DNA of 64,000 nucleotides from an uncultured candidate division Zixibacteria bacterium (GTDB lineage: Bacteria > Zixibacteria > MSB-5A5 > SM1-73), in NCBI GenBank assembly GCA_903908285.1, contig CAIVRH010000048.1, positions 62,001-126,000 on the forward strand, given 5' to 3'. Below the pieces are notes generated by a model. The model searched no databases. It worked only from the letters and a program-made list of their open reading frames with translations, and had not been told where the DNA came from. Of the stretch, positions 1-9,234 are shown piece by piece; the first letter of the stretch is position 1; the number at the start of each line of letters is the position of its first letter. Both the position numbers and the translations under genes were made by a program.

Positions 1-662
1 AGGGAACTGACCTTGAAATGTTGGGTAAGCACCCGGTAAGCAAAATGGTAATCGAACTTCCACTCTTCCAGAAAAGTAAAAATGGAGCGATCTTGGAGTA
101 GCTTCAGGTTCTTCATCTCTTCGTCGGACCAGTTATGCGGGATAATGATCTCGGAAGGGGAAAGCACGTTCAATCTTTCGATGATCTTGTCTTGTTCTCC
201 TTCGTCCAATTTGTATTCGCCGGTGGCAAGATCCAGAAAAGACAAGCCCATTCTATCTCTGTTCCCACAAAGACTAACCAGATAGTTGTTTTGAGTCTCC
301 TCAATCACCCCTTCCACCATGACGGTGCCCGGGGTGACTATTTCTACCACTTCTCTTTTTACGATCCCCTTGGCCAGTTTAGGGTCTTCAACTTGTTCGC
401 ATATCACTACTTTTTTCCCCGCCTTCAATAGTTTGGAAAGGTATCTTTCACCAGCATGATAGGGGATGCCGGCCAACGGGACTTTCTCTCCCTTGATTTG
501 CCCGCGGGAGGTCAAGGCTATTCCCAATATCTGGGATGCGACTTTAGCGTCTTCACCGAACATCTCGTAGAAATCGCCCATGCGATAGAAAACGATCTCT
601 TCCGGAAACTGATTTTTTATTTCCAGATATTGCCGCATCAACGGAGTGATCTCTTCGCTCAT
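1..662 (-). CDS. mutS: DNA mismatch repair protein MutS, N-terminal part (cut by window edge)
   Basis: The first 220 residues of MutS, the ATPase that recognises base mismatches and starts repair. The N-terminal mismatch-recognition domain is clear: the start reads [16 protein letters not shown], followed by [11 protein letters not shown], which contains the conserved Phe-x-Glu-type mismatch-contact region (FYEMF), then ALTSRG and GIPYHA. The connector domain begins near residue 120 ([10 protein letters not shown]). The ATG at 662-660 matches the usual MutS start. The ATPase domain and stop codon lie beyond position 1. No frameshift is visible in the visible part. Confidence 0.96.
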   Translation of the reverse strand, partial: MSEEITPLMRQYLEIKNQFPEEIVFYRMGDFYEMFGEDAKVASQILGIALTSRGQIKGEKVPLAGIPYHAGERYLSKLLKAGKKVVICEQVEDPKLAKGIVKREVVEIVTPGTVMVEGVIEETQNNYLVSLCGNRDRMGLSFLDLATGEYKLDEGEQDKIIERLNVLSPSEIIIPHNWSDEEMKNLKLLQDRSIFTFLEEWKFDYHFAYRVLTQHFKVSS

Positions 663-891
663 GTTTAAATCCCAAGGATATATTTATCTAAAACCAATAG
701 ACTTTACGCAAAACCCGGCCGGGTTATGATTTAAATATTACCGGAATTCTTGTTTTTCTGCTGAAAAAACCAACTTTAATTTATCTGATTTATTGGGGGA
801 GAAAACTTAAAATAAGCGGGGTGAGTCAATCCGTGCGAAAAAGGCAGATAGATCCGTAGTGTTCTTGAAGTATCTTCTTTTCGCCGATTTC

Positions 892-2037
892 TCAGATATT
901 GAAAGTATTCCATTCTTGGCAGGATGGACATTTCCAGAGGGGTTCGGAGGATTTATGTCCGCACCGCTTACAAGCAAATTCCTTTTGGGCAGGAGGGAGG
1001 CTTTGCATCAGACCAGCTAAAAGATCCATGGCCTCTTCCCTGTGCCCCTCTGCCAAATTGAGTGTGGCTAAACATATTCTCGCAGCTGAGAAACCTGTAT
1101 CGATATCCAAAATCTGCTTATATTGGTCTGCTGCCGTTTCCGAAAGTCCCTTTTTCTCATTAATTCGAGCCAGATAAAAGAGAGCAAAGACATTCTTCGG
1201 GTTTCGACTCAAAATGCCTTCGTAGATCTCGGTGATTTCTCCATATTCTCCCAATTCAAACAGACTTTTCTCCAGCTTGTCAAAAACTAAGTATCCCGCT
1301 TCAGGCATCACCTCCACCAGTTTCTTCCAATATTCCACTGCATCTTTAAGCCGTTCGTCTTCGTAATAAGCATCTCCCAAATAGATATAGGTCGGGATAC
1401 AGCTTTCATCATAGTTCAGTGCTTCCTTGTAAGCCACCCTGGCTTTGTGAAGCTCTCCCGCTTCAGCTCGAGCTTTACCCCAGAAAACTTTGTAAAGTGC
1501 CAGAATTCTACCGGTTTCAGCTTCTTTGCGATCGGATATTTTTTTTCTCAGATCAAAAGCCTCTTCCCATCTGGCAATCAACTCATATTCGGCTAATAAC
1601 CGGAGAGCCACCCACTGATCTTTTTCGTTATCCCGGTATAAATCCGCAAGCACCGAAATGGCTTTGTCGCTGTTGCCGGAAGCCGAATAGTCCTGCGCCA
1701 AGCTTTTCAGAATCTCATTTTTATCCTCAGGCGAAATGGAGGGGCGAATCAGAAGCTCCCTATGAATCTGCATGGCTTTATCGTATTTTTTACTTTTCCG
1801 GAATAAATCTCCCAGCTTCAAAAAGGCGTCCACATTCTCCGGATCTCTTCTGGCCACCTCTTTGAATTTTTGAAATGCCACCTTGTCTTCTCCCGCCAGT
1901 AGTGATTTCATGGCATTGATATAAAGCTTTGGAGAGACCTTTTCCTTTTCTCTTTTGGCCTTGGACCAGTAGAATGCCGTAATGGTGAATACTATTATTA
2001 TGGCAATAAGGATGGACAGGATTTGACCGACGTTCAA
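892..2037 (-). CDS. lapB: LapB (YciM) family TPR protein with C-terminal zinc ribbon
   Basis: 381-residue membrane-anchored TPR protein. One N-terminal transmembrane helix (about residues 5-25) is followed by tandem TPR helices to about residue 345 and a rubredoxin-like zinc ribbon at the C-terminus (CKRCG...CPSCQEW). This is the LapB/YciM layout; in E. coli LapB promotes FtsH-dependent degradation of LpxC and so balances lipopolysaccharide synthesis. The start is TTG, chosen because a strong GGAGGTGA lies 4-6 bases upstream. lapA lies 67 bases upstream in the same orientation, the same pairing as in enterobacteria. The role in LPS control is inherited from the family; lpxC itself is not in the window, although lpxD is. 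Confidence 0.88.
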   Translation of the reverse strand: MNVGQILSILIAIIIVFTITAFYWSKAKREKEKVSPKLYINAMKSLLAGEDKVAFQKFKEVARRDPENVDAFLKLGDLFRKSKKYDKAMQIHRELLIRPSISPEDKNEILKSLAQDYSASGNSDKAISVLADLYRDNEKDQWVALRLLAEYELIARWEEAFDLRKKISDRKEAETGRILALYKVFWGKARAEAGELHKARVAYKEALNYDESCIPTYIYLGDAYYEDERLKDAVEYWKKLVEVMPEAGYLVFDKLEKSLFELGEYGEITEIYEGILSRNPKNVFALFYLARINEKKGLSETAADQYKQILDIDTGFSAARICLATLNLAEGHREEAMDLLAGLMQSLPPAQKEFACKRCGHKSSEPLWKCPSCQEWNTFNI

Positions 2038-2104
2038 TTTTCACCTCCGCTTAGGCACCAATCTTGAGGTACATCTGACTTGCATTAAGATCCGGCAGGA
2101 TTAT

Positions 2105-2422
2105 TTAACCACCTACCGGTTTCTCTTTTTCCTCTTCCTCCAAGGGAAGATTTCTCAATGCGGTGATTTCCTCCAAAAGCCTTTTGTTTTCTTCCTTTTG
2201 ATTGCGCAGTTCGGAGTAAGACCGGAAATAATAACTCACTCCCGAAACAAATGAGATGATCATCCCTACCACCATTGCCCAGAAAGCCACGAAAATCATG
2301 GGAACGTCGTAATATTCTCTACCGTATAAATTGACCGATATCACCTCATTGGAATTATAGATAGCAAAGCCGACGATCAAAGTTATTAACACGATTATTA
2401 TCAGGTTTCTTAATATCCACAT
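2105..2422 (-). CDS. lapA: LapA family (DUF1049) inner-membrane protein
   Basis: 105-residue protein with two transmembrane helices (about 5-25 and 42-65) and a cytoplasmic coiled-coil tail rich in Glu and Lys (EENKRLLEEITALRN). This is the LapA/DUF1049 architecture, including the pairing with LapB immediately downstream. LapA is thought to work with LapB at the inner membrane in LPS assembly control; its exact activity is not established. The ATG is preceded by AAGGAGGAGG with a four-base spacer. A sigma70-like promoter lies about 55 bases upstream, so lapA and lapB are probably one transcript. Confidence 0.85.
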   Translation of the reverse strand: MWILRNLIIIVLITLIVGFAIYNSNEVISVNLYGREYYDVPMIFVAFWAMVVGMIISFVSGVSYYFRSYSELRNQKEENKRLLEEITALRNLPLEEEEKEKPVGG

Positions 2423-2476
2423 AAAACCTCCTCCTTCATTTATCCGCGCTTAAATCCCCAGCCTTATTTTTCACTC

Positions 2477-2505
2477 AAGCTAATATACCGGATACCCTTT
2501 GTCAA
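2477..2505 (-). promoter_or_regulatory. Sigma70-like promoter for lapAB
   Basis: On the minus strand a perfect TTGACA (2505-2500) is followed after 17 bases by TAGCTT (2482-2477). It sits 55-80 bases upstream of the lapA start, so the expected leader is about 50 bases. Seen directly; activity is inferred. Confidence 0.6.
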
Positions 2506-2718
2506 TCAAAAATTCTTGACCATCTAAATAATTTAATCCGGATACCTTGTGTCTGAACTATCCTAGATTTATAGGTATGGCAAATATCATGGTATCCCCA
2601 TATCAAATATGGTCATTTGAGATCGCCTGAAAGACTCTATTCTAAGTCCACAATAGAACTGAATCTGGCGTATGGTGTAGCAAAACATGGAAGAGTTCCG
2701 TCCATTACCGGGCAATTT

Positions 2719-2757
2719 CAAAAATAAAAAAACAGAGCCCCTGCAAGAGACCCTGTT
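2719..2757 (-). terminator. Intrinsic terminator after the 2805-3476 gene
   Basis: On the minus strand an 11-bp stem (2757-2747 pairing with 2741-2731, with three G-T pairs) and a five-base loop TTGCA are followed by a run of T residues interrupted once by A (TTTTTTTATTTTT). It lies about 50 bases past the stop of the exported-protein gene and separates it from lapAB. The rest of 2423-2804 holds the lapA promoter and no supported gene. Confidence 0.8.
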
Positions 2758-2804
2758 TAATATAACGGAAATAGAAGAAAGCAAGTTATGGTCAATCTTG
2801 TTTC

Positions 2805-3476
2805 TTAGGGTTGAGAGAAGAATTTCCAGGAACTGATAATTTTCTGAAATTCCACATTGTTGGGATAATAAAACTCCGCCTCGGTGGAAAACTGTACCAC
2901 ATATATGAATTTATCCCTTTTAAATAGAATCACATGTCCTGCCAGGAAAGCCTGAATAATCACGGAATTGCCGTACATGGAATCATGAACTCGGAGATCC
3001 TCACCGGTCTTTTTGTATGGCTGTCTGATGGTATAATCCCTGGCGGGGATGCTGTCAATGGTTATGTCATGGATTTCGATATATTCCGAATTGGCGATCA
3101 GATCCAGCTTTATCATAAACTCGTTTTTCTTTGGCAGATATCCCTCCTTACCCAGTAAATTTTCTTCCACCTGCTTGAGGGTAAGGGAGGTGGTATCAAC
3201 CAGAATTACGATGGAGGGAATAGCCGGGTTATACTGAGAGCCACCAGGAATATTGGATGATTTATAATTCTTTTGGGTCATGATCACACGGCTCAAAGAA
3301 GGTTCCTTTTCAGACTTAACTTTCCAGTTGCTCAGTGAGGCAACCTGAAATCCGAATCGTGAATCGGTATAAATGTTTTTCTCCACCTTACCGGTATTTT
3401 CCGCATGTATCTTTGGAGTAAAATTTACCAGGAACAAAACGATAGAAATCCCTAGCCAGATTAGAAACTTTCCCAT
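2805..3476 (-). CDS. Exported protein of unknown function (PsbP-like fold possible)
   Basis: 223 residues with a clear signal peptide (hydrophobic stretch about residues 4-19, cleavage probably after HAE). The mature part starts with YTDSRFGFQVASLSNWKV, a pattern seen in PsbP-like and related exported proteins (a short aromatic-rich strand pair followed by a Trp), and ends with IISSWKFF. No catalytic motif or cysteine pair is visible. The ATG is preceded by GGAGGA. A strong terminator lies downstream, and no gene of related function is adjacent, so it is probably a single-gene unit. The family guess is weak; the export signal is solid. Confidence 0.6.
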   Translation of the reverse strand: MGKFLIWLGISIVLFLVNFTPKIHAENTGKVEKNIYTDSRFGFQVASLSNWKVKSEKEPSLSRVIMTQKNYKSSNIPGGSQYNPAIPSIVILVDTTSLTLKQVEENLLGKEGYLPKKNEFMIKLDLIANSEYIEIHDITIDSIPARDYTIRQPYKKTGEDLRVHDSMYGNSVIIQAFLAGHVILFKRDKFIYVVQFSTEAEFYYPNNVEFQKIISSWKFFSQP

Positions 3477-3670
3477 AAAATCCTCCTTCTGCTAAAGGCT
3501 ATCCCAATCCGTACCGCATTCAACATTATCTTTAATTTGTTTTACTGATCTTATCGGGAAAAGTTGCATGTTATACTATGGTTTCCGGGTTCCGATAAAA
3601 CCAGAAAGATAAATAGTACTAATTCACTTAAAAAACGTGCCCCTCCGGCTCTTTGATTATTTGAATCTTT

Positions 3671-4285
3671 TTAAGTTTCCAGACGTCTCATTCCCTCTTG
3701 GGCTCGGGGTATCAGATATAAAGAGACCGCTAAACCCGAGAGCACACCGGTAGTCACCCGGATCAGGTTGGTGCTCTCCCTTACCCGCAGAACCTGTAAA
3801 AGCACATCTCCTAAAACCGGAATAATCAAAATAACTGCCCCCTTGAAGCTAACCGGTTTTATTTTTTTAATGCTCATCCCCAGTCCGAACACCAAAACCG
3901 CGGAGTAGAAAGCGATACAACGGGCACAGATTGCCACCTGGTTATTGAAAATGAAAAAACTGCGGGCTGCTTTCTGATGGCAACAAAAGCAATAGAATCC
4001 GTAGACTACCTTCGCCATCCATTCCTGTCCCAGATATAAAAATATCGGAGCAACCAGTGCCCCGCTGATGAATAAAAACAGATGAAAATTAATTATCCCC
4101 AGCCAGTGTAACTTCACCCACTCAAAGGTACGACTGCCGATCCTCTCTGCCCTTTGAGCCAGAAATTCATTCAATCGGGTGTTAAATCCGGCATAGCTCG
4201 ACTTAAGAGACGGGCTTTGGGGAGCTTGGTTCCGAAGCAACCAGGCTGCTTTTCTCCTGTTTCCCTTCTCGGTATACTTTACCAT
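3671..4285 (-). CDS. DUF2085 family membrane protein
   Basis: About 204 residues with several transmembrane helices. The DUF2085 signature is present in the middle: FCCHQKAARSFFIF followed by AICARCIAFYSAV, that is a Cys-Cys-His and a CxRC pair that may bind metal. The function of DUF2085 is unknown. The longest frame starts at 4285 and overlaps the upstream gene by 83 bases, which is unusually long; a TTG at about residue 38 (LNEFLAQRAERIG) would almost remove the overlap, so the true start is uncertain. The family call does not depend on the start. Probably co-transcribed with the DUF4013 protein upstream. Confidence 0.72.
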   Translation of the reverse strand: MVKYTEKGNRRKAAWLLRNQAPQSPSLKSSYAGFNTRLNEFLAQRAERIGSRTFEWVKLHWLGIINFHLFLFISGALVAPIFLYLGQEWMAKVVYGFYCFCCHQKAARSFFIFNNQVAICARCIAFYSAVLVFGLGMSIKKIKPVSFKGAVILIIPVLGDVLLQVLRVRESTNLIRVTTGVLSGLAVSLYLIPRAQEGMRRLET

Positions 4286-4832
4286 AAAGGTAATATATAG
4301 CTAAGTCTGCCCAGAATGCAGTGAAGAATATCCCAACTAAGAGCGCCAGAATTCCAAAGCAGGCAATTATGCCCAAAGCGATGCTGAGCAGAACTACAAT
4401 AATTAAACCATTTAGATTTTTCTGGAGAAAATTAAACATTTCATTGAAGCGAAAAACATCCTCAAAGTTTCCGGTTAGAGCATATTGGAGAGTGATCCAG
4501 GGGAGTACAAAAGCCAAAGCCAAGGAATATAAGGGTCCTAAACATTTTCCCACACAGGGAACCACATACAGAATGGCTCCGGGGATGCAATAAATAAAGA
4601 TAATCACCAGGTAGATTAAGCCCCGAATGAATTTATCTCCCAGGTTGTCCCATTGCGGCAAAGGCACTTCTTTTTCTTGGCTTGCATTTTTAGCCAGTTC
4701 CAACAGATAGCCTAAAACAAACGGAATTCCGATCAAAATGAGGGAAAGCAGGTTGAATACTGCTCCCAGGAATATCTTTCCTGCCCATTCCTTGTCTTCG
4801 AACATGTAAGAAAACGATTTGGCATAATCCAT
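4203..4832 (-). CDS. DUF4013 family membrane protein
   Basis: About 209 residues with five or so hydrophobic helices, organised as in DUF4013: an N-terminal MDYAKSFSYMFEDKEW segment, then long glycine-containing membrane segments and a short charged C-tail. The function of the family is not known. A GGAGGAT precedes two close ATGs; the second (4832) has the better eight-base spacing. The 3' end overlaps the DUF2085 frame, which suggests one operon of two membrane proteins. No enzymatic motif is seen. Confidence 0.72.
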   Translation of the reverse strand: MDYAKSFSYMFEDKEWAGKIFLGAVFNLLSLILIGIPFVLGYLLELAKNASQEKEVPLPQWDNLGDKFIRGLIYLVIIFIYCIPGAILYVVPCVGKCLGPLYSLALAFVLPWITLQYALTGNFEDVFRFNEMFNFLQKNLNGLIIVVLLSIALGIIACFGILALLVGIFFTAFWADLAIYYLYGKVYREGKQEKSSLVASEPSSPKPVS

Positions 4833-5025
4833 AACCATATCCTCCTAATGGTTAGATTTAACTCATATCTTCAATCATACCGAAGGGATATATGGCTGGT
4901 TCATTATTGATTATTGTTTCGAACGCCATATAAGTTTCTTTATTTGACAAATCCAAAACAAACCATAAGAGAAGTTCTTTGTTATTTACTGCCGGTCGTC
5001 TGTTTCCCTCTTCTGCTGAAAAAAT

Positions 5026-5097
5026 AGCGGGCGAAGGGGGTTGAACCCTCGACGTCAAGCTTGGGAAGCTTGCATTCTACCGCTGAATTACGCCCGC
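5026..5097 (-). tRNA. tRNA-Gly (anticodon CCC)
   Basis: A full cloverleaf on the minus strand: acceptor stem GCGGGCG/CGCCCGC, D-arm ATTC...GAAT with GGTA, anticodon stem CAAGC/GCTTG with loop TTCCCAA (anticodon CCC), five-base variable loop, T-arm GAGGG-TTCAACC-CCCTT, discriminator T. It is 72 bases long and the CCA end is not encoded. The anticodon decodes GGG glycine codons. Confidence 0.96.
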
Positions 5098-5281
5098 TTA
5101 CTAAATCTCCTTGCTTCAAACTCCTCTCTGTAATATTAATTACCCATTATAAAACTGTCAAGACTATTCTTGATAAATCGCCTTTCTTAGACCAATATTC
5201 CTCGCTAATTCTATAATCCATAACATCTGTCTTAGATAGTGAGCGATACCAAACCATATATCTGTTGACTGGCTTTCCAGT

Positions 5282-6967
5282 CTATCTTATCAAAACCATC
5301 TTCTTGGTTTGGACGAAATCTTTGGCTTGTAGTCGGTAGAAGTAAACTCCACTGGCGACCTGCTCCTTAGAATCATTGGTTCCGTCCCAGGTAACTTCCT
5401 TATCCCCTGCGGATTGATCTTCATCTACAACCGCATTTATCCTCTGTCCCAGGATGTTGAAAATCTCCAACCTCACATGGCAGGCTCTCGGAATAAAATA
5501 ACTAATTATAGTCGCTGGGTTAAAAGGATTAGGGTAGTTGTTGGACAGAGAGAAATTGATCAGTTTCACCTCAGGGGAGTCGTCATCTTTCACCGCCGAA
5601 AACGAGCCAGCATCAAAATAGAAATCCTGGAAATTGAGTCCGAAAAGAGCTGGATCCCTACCGGCATACACCACCCCCACACTGTTTTTGTCTTTACCAT
5701 AGGTGATTCGGCAAACATTCTTTCCATCGAGATTATAAGCAGCCGTATTGTCGCTGAGTGATATCGGTTTTTGCCAGTCTACCGGATCGGAGGTGGTCAC
5801 CCAACTATAGTAAATCTCATTGGTCCCCAAACCGTGTCCCAAATCGGTCACTTTAAGGAAGCATACTTCCATTTTATTGTTCAGGGAATCGACAAAGGAA
5901 TTCAGATCCGAAGCCATTTCATTGGGATCAGCATCACCAGCTAAAACGTGATTGGTTGACCAACTACCCCCTGCATCAGTGCTGTATGCGTATCTGATGT
6001 CACTCAGTGTCACATTAGGATTTTTCGTTGGGCGATAGTAATTATAAGTCACCCAAACGGTAGCAGAAGAAGGAGGGTTGGTATGTATAACTCCAACACT
6101 TGGATATTCTTCAGAGGCTGCATCCGAGGTGACCAAACCTTGATCGGTCCAGGATGAACCTTGATCTGTGCTGCGCCACGCCCTTATGTCGGATTGCGGA
6201 CTGCTTCTCTTAAACGCGATGAAAACGTATCCGTCCTTACCATAGGCTATGTCGGGTTGGGCTCCATCTTCGTCCAAGAGTTGATCTCCAGTCCAGGTTG
6301 CCCCATAGTCTGTAGATTTCACGATATGAATATCCGGCGCGGCATCTCCCATCTCCTCTTTTTGATAAGCCACAAAAAGATGACGGGCCGTGTTAAATCT
6401 CTTACAAGCGCTGAAATATGTAATGGTGTCCGGTCCGGCAAACACATTGTAAAAATTATAAACATCAAGACTATCAAGTTTCACCCTAGCGATGCCAATA
6501 TCACCATTATTAGCTTCCGACATATAGATAGTATAAAGCCAGTCATTATTGGGCCATTGCCCTACCAACACTACCGGCATGCTGATGTTAACATCTGCAG
6601 TGAGATGAAACCCCCAAAATAACTTCCAGGTTTGACCTTGATCGGTCGATTTGTAAATCCGTACAGCATTATGAGACGAGTAAGTGTAAGAGGTGCAACG
6701 AACGGCATAGATATTGCCAAATGTATCGCAATCGGAGGAGATTCCTCCAACCATTGAACCTGTAGATATAGTGATGTCTTTTCCCCATAATGAAACCTTG
6801 GAAGCTGATGTTTGTTCCTGCTCAATCATCTCCTCGAGTGAAATTGGGACAGGTTTGATTTCAGAGGAATGAACGTAAGAAATGAAAACCGAAAAAATCA
6901 GCACCATCAAATAAAACCCAATAATGTAGAATGTGCCATGAAAGACTTTGTTGTTTGTATTTGACAT
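5282..6967 (-). CDS. Secreted Asp-box (BNR) repeat protein with type-A sorting domain
   Basis: 561 residues: a long N-terminal hydrophobic signal/anchor (about 10-32), a sialidase-like beta-propeller region with at least four Asp-boxes (KSTDQGQTW near 107, KSTDYGATW, RSTDQGSSW, STDAGGSW), and from about residue 475 a type-A (FlgD-like) C-terminal sorting domain (NYPNPFNP...FNILGQ...SGVYFYRLQ). The sorting domain is the export and surface-attachment tag of type IX-like secretion in FCB bacteria. Asp-boxes mark the fold, not sialidase activity: I do not see the catalytic arginine triad. Its nearest relative is the next gene upstream, with which it aligns throughout, so this is a tandem duplicate. 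The start has AAGGAAGGA upstream. Confidence 0.85.
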   Translation of the reverse strand: MSNTNNKVFHGTFYIIGFYLMVLIFSVFISYVHSSEIKPVPISLEEMIEQEQTSASKVSLWGKDITISTGSMVGGISSDCDTFGNIYAVRCTSYTYSSHNAVRIYKSTDQGQTWKLFWGFHLTADVNISMPVVLVGQWPNNDWLYTIYMSEANNGDIGIARVKLDSLDVYNFYNVFAGPDTITYFSACKRFNTARHLFVAYQKEEMGDAAPDIHIVKSTDYGATWTGDQLLDEDGAQPDIAYGKDGYVFIAFKRSSPQSDIRAWRSTDQGSSWTDQGLVTSDAASEEYPSVGVIHTNPPSSATVWVTYNYYRPTKNPNVTLSDIRYAYSTDAGGSWSTNHVLAGDADPNEMASDLNSFVDSLNNKMEVCFLKVTDLGHGLGTNEIYYSWVTTSDPVDWQKPISLSDNTAAYNLDGKNVCRITYGKDKNSVGVVYAGRDPALFGLNFQDFYFDAGSFSAVKDDDSPEVKLINFSLSNNYPNPFNPATIISYFIPRACHVRLEIFNILGQRINAVVDEDQSAGDKEVTWDGTNDSKEQVASGVYFYRLQAKDFVQTKKMVLIR

Positions 6968-7124
6968 ATATCCTTCCTTGGTTAGGTGGTTGGAATCAAG
7001 ACAAACTGCAAAAACTCAATCGCCTTGAAAAATTGATTAACGGAACCGCTCTGTTTGCTTCCAGGTTTAAGTTCATGTATCTTCTAAGTCGAGCATATAT
7101 GAACCACCTAGTTTATAAGATAGA

Positions 7125-8822
7125 CTATTTCATCAGCACCATCTTTTTGGTTTGGCTGTAATCACCGGCTTGAATTCTGTAGAAATAAACCCCGCTGGTT
7201 ACCTGTTCTCCGTTTTCATTCCTTCCGTCCCAGACCACGTCTTTCTTTCCCACAGACTGGTGTTCATCCACCAATGTTTTTATCTTCTGACCCAGAATGT
7301 TGAAAATCTCGAGTTTTACCTGACAAGACCTGTTAATGGAATAATCTATCTTGGTCTCGGGATTGAAAGGATTGGGATAATTGGCGGATAAGGAAAATTG
7401 GGTCGGGAAATTTTCATCAGCCTGATTCTCGTCGACATCTTCCCAGTCGTGGTGGTCATAATAGAGATTCCAACCTCTGTCATACGGATCTGCTGATCCA
7501 TCTTTTAACAGTAGCTCTCCGACATACATGATACCCGGGTAATCGTTAGTGGATAAGACCTGACAAACCTCTCGGCTGTCCTCAGACCAATAGGGCCAAT
7601 GATCGTTTATCCCTACATGAGGTAGATTAAATGAATCCGGATATGCAGCATGAGACCAGGTGTAGAGAATCTGAGGGCCTACATTTTTCGATAAGAGAGG
7701 ATAATTCAGATAGCACAGATCTACATAATAAAATGTGGAATCCCGGTAAACCTTCAAATCTGCTGCCAGCTCCTGGCTATTGGGATCGTTAGCAAGTATC
7801 TGTTCCTTGGTCCAGGTTGTTCCGCTATTGGTGCTATAAGCAAAATCTAAATCAATGTCTGTCACTTTGCTGGTGATGGGTGCATGGTGATTATAAACCA
7901 CCCATACGCAAGCGGTGTCTTTGGGTACGGTATGAAGTACAGCTATTTTGGGATAGGTATCTTCACTGGAATTGGCAGTCAGAGAATCAAGACCGGTCCA
8001 CCCTATGGAAAGACCATAATTGGTGTGCTTGAAAAACCAGATTTCCGAATCTCCAACCCGGTTTTTTTCCCAAGTCAGATAGACATAACCTTCTCTGCCG
8101 TATGCGATATCCGGATGCGACCCGATATCGTCAACGTATCTATCGTCCACCCATGTGGCTCCGGAATCGGTAGATACTATAGAGTAAATCTTTGGACCAT
8201 TTGCTTCCTTCTGGTAAGCCACCATCAGGTGAGATCCATCGTCGGTGCAAGCCGAAAAATAACTGATGGTATCCGCATCCACTTTTATATTGTGCCAACC
8301 TTCCCAATCTCCATTTTTACTGAAACGAGCGACACCTAAATCTCCATTATTCGCAGAGGTAATGGAAAAAACGTAGAGCTTGCTGGGATTATCGCCAATG
8401 AGCACATAAGGATATGATAACTTTTGACTTCCGTTTAGATAGCCAAAACCAGTCAAGTAAAACCAGGAATGTCCATAATCAATGGATTTGTAAATACTGA
8501 CAACAGCATTAGCTGAGTCAACATAAGTTGTACACCGGGCGGCATAGAGGTATCCGTTTTCGTCGTAATCCGCGGAAAAACCTCCACTGATGGGACCGCC
8601 TGCCACCAGCGTATCGTTACTCCACATACCAAGCTTCTGGAATTTCCCTCTTTCGCTTAACTCGAGGATTGATTTATTGTCTTGCGATAGGACACCAGGA
8701 GTAATGTCACCTTTAAGAGGTAATACTACTGGATGATCGATAGCATTAACTATGTTGGGTATTAGAAAAAGGAAAATAAATACCAAAAACAAATATCCCA
8801 ATTTATCTTTTGCCAAAAACAT
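7125..8822 (-). CDS. Secreted Asp-box (BNR) repeat protein with type-A sorting domain, paralogue
   Basis: 565 residues with the same layout as the gene at 5282: signal peptide (about 9-27), propeller with Asp-boxes (KSIDYGHSW, STDSGATWVD, STNSGTTW), and the C-terminal NYPNPFNPETKIDYS...FNILGQKIKTLVDE...SGVYFYRIQ sorting domain. The ATG follows GAGGGAGGG. A good promoter lies about 210 bases upstream, so there is a long leader. The two genes are 157 bases apart and may be co-transcribed. They share segments such as ADLNSFVDS/ADLKVYRDS and ISYF.../ITYFSACK, confirming duplication. The substrate or ligand is unknown. Confidence 0.85.
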   Translation of the reverse strand: MFLAKDKLGYLFLVFIFLFLIPNIVNAIDHPVVLPLKGDITPGVLSQDNKSILELSERGKFQKLGMWSNDTLVAGGPISGGFSADYDENGYLYAARCTTYVDSANAVVSIYKSIDYGHSWFYLTGFGYLNGSQKLSYPYVLIGDNPSKLYVFSITSANNGDLGVARFSKNGDWEGWHNIKVDADTISYFSACTDDGSHLMVAYQKEANGPKIYSIVSTDSGATWVDDRYVDDIGSHPDIAYGREGYVYLTWEKNRVGDSEIWFFKHTNYGLSIGWTGLDSLTANSSEDTYPKIAVLHTVPKDTACVWVVYNHHAPITSKVTDIDLDFAYSTNSGTTWTKEQILANDPNSQELAADLKVYRDSTFYYVDLCYLNYPLLSKNVGPQILYTWSHAAYPDSFNLPHVGINDHWPYWSEDSREVCQVLSTNDYPGIMYVGELLLKDGSADPYDRGWNLYYDHHDWEDVDENQADENFPTQFSLSANYPNPFNPETKIDYSINRSCQVKLEIFNILGQKIKTLVDEHQSVGKKDVVWDGRNENGEQVTSGVYFYRIQAGDYSQTKKMVLMK

Positions 8823-9032
8823 ATTCCCTCCCTCAACGAAAAAAAGTTCTCGTTTCTTATTGTCTTTAAAAATTCTGCATTAAACCGGAAAATTTTAACA
8901 AATCTCTTATTCTATCACCTCCTGTTAGTCCCCCGGAAAATCCATAAATTGATTTGCTTATACCACTTATCCTAATCTTATCATTATCTTTAACGAAATG
9001 CACTGGTGTATTTCTTCTAAGGATTCGAATCT

Positions 9033-9061
9033 AATTTATTACATGCCTAATTAAATGTCAA
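9033..9061 (-). promoter_or_regulatory. Sigma70-like promoter for the Asp-box gene pair
   Basis: On the minus strand TTGACA (9061-9056), a 17-base spacer, then TAAATT (9038-9033). The predicted transcript starts near 9026 and has a leader of about 200 bases before the ATG at 8822. The rest of 8823-9234 holds only this promoter and the terminator of the upstream unit. Confidence 0.62.
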
Positions 9062-9169
9062 TCAAATTCTTCACTTTGTCGGGGTCTTTGGGATAGTCCT
9101 GAAAATTGTGATCAACCTATATTATATGAAAATATTGTATCTAAGCGGTTGAAAGGTAAGTGAAGGAAA

Positions 9170-9211
9170 AGAAGAAAAAAATACCTCAGCTATGTTTGTT
9201 GGCTGAGGTAT
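9170..9211 (-). terminator. Intrinsic terminator after the 9235-10365 pair
   Basis: Perfect 10-bp inverted repeat (9181-9190 with 9202-9211) around an 11-base loop, followed on the minus strand by TTTTTTCTTC. It lies 24 bases past the stop of the 9235 gene. Confidence 0.88.
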
Positions 9212-9234
9212 TTCGTTAACTATGATTCTATTCC

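Noticed and set aside
2587-2784. A 65-codon frame between lapA and the exported protein
   Set aside because: It covers the intrinsic terminator and has no protein features.
4858-5058. A 66-codon minus-strand frame
   Set aside because: It runs into the tRNA-Gly gene and has no homology or Shine-Dalgarno.
5282-8822. Annotation of the Asp-box genes as sialidases
   Set aside because: The Asp-boxes mark only the propeller fold; the arginine triad and other catalytic residues are not seen.
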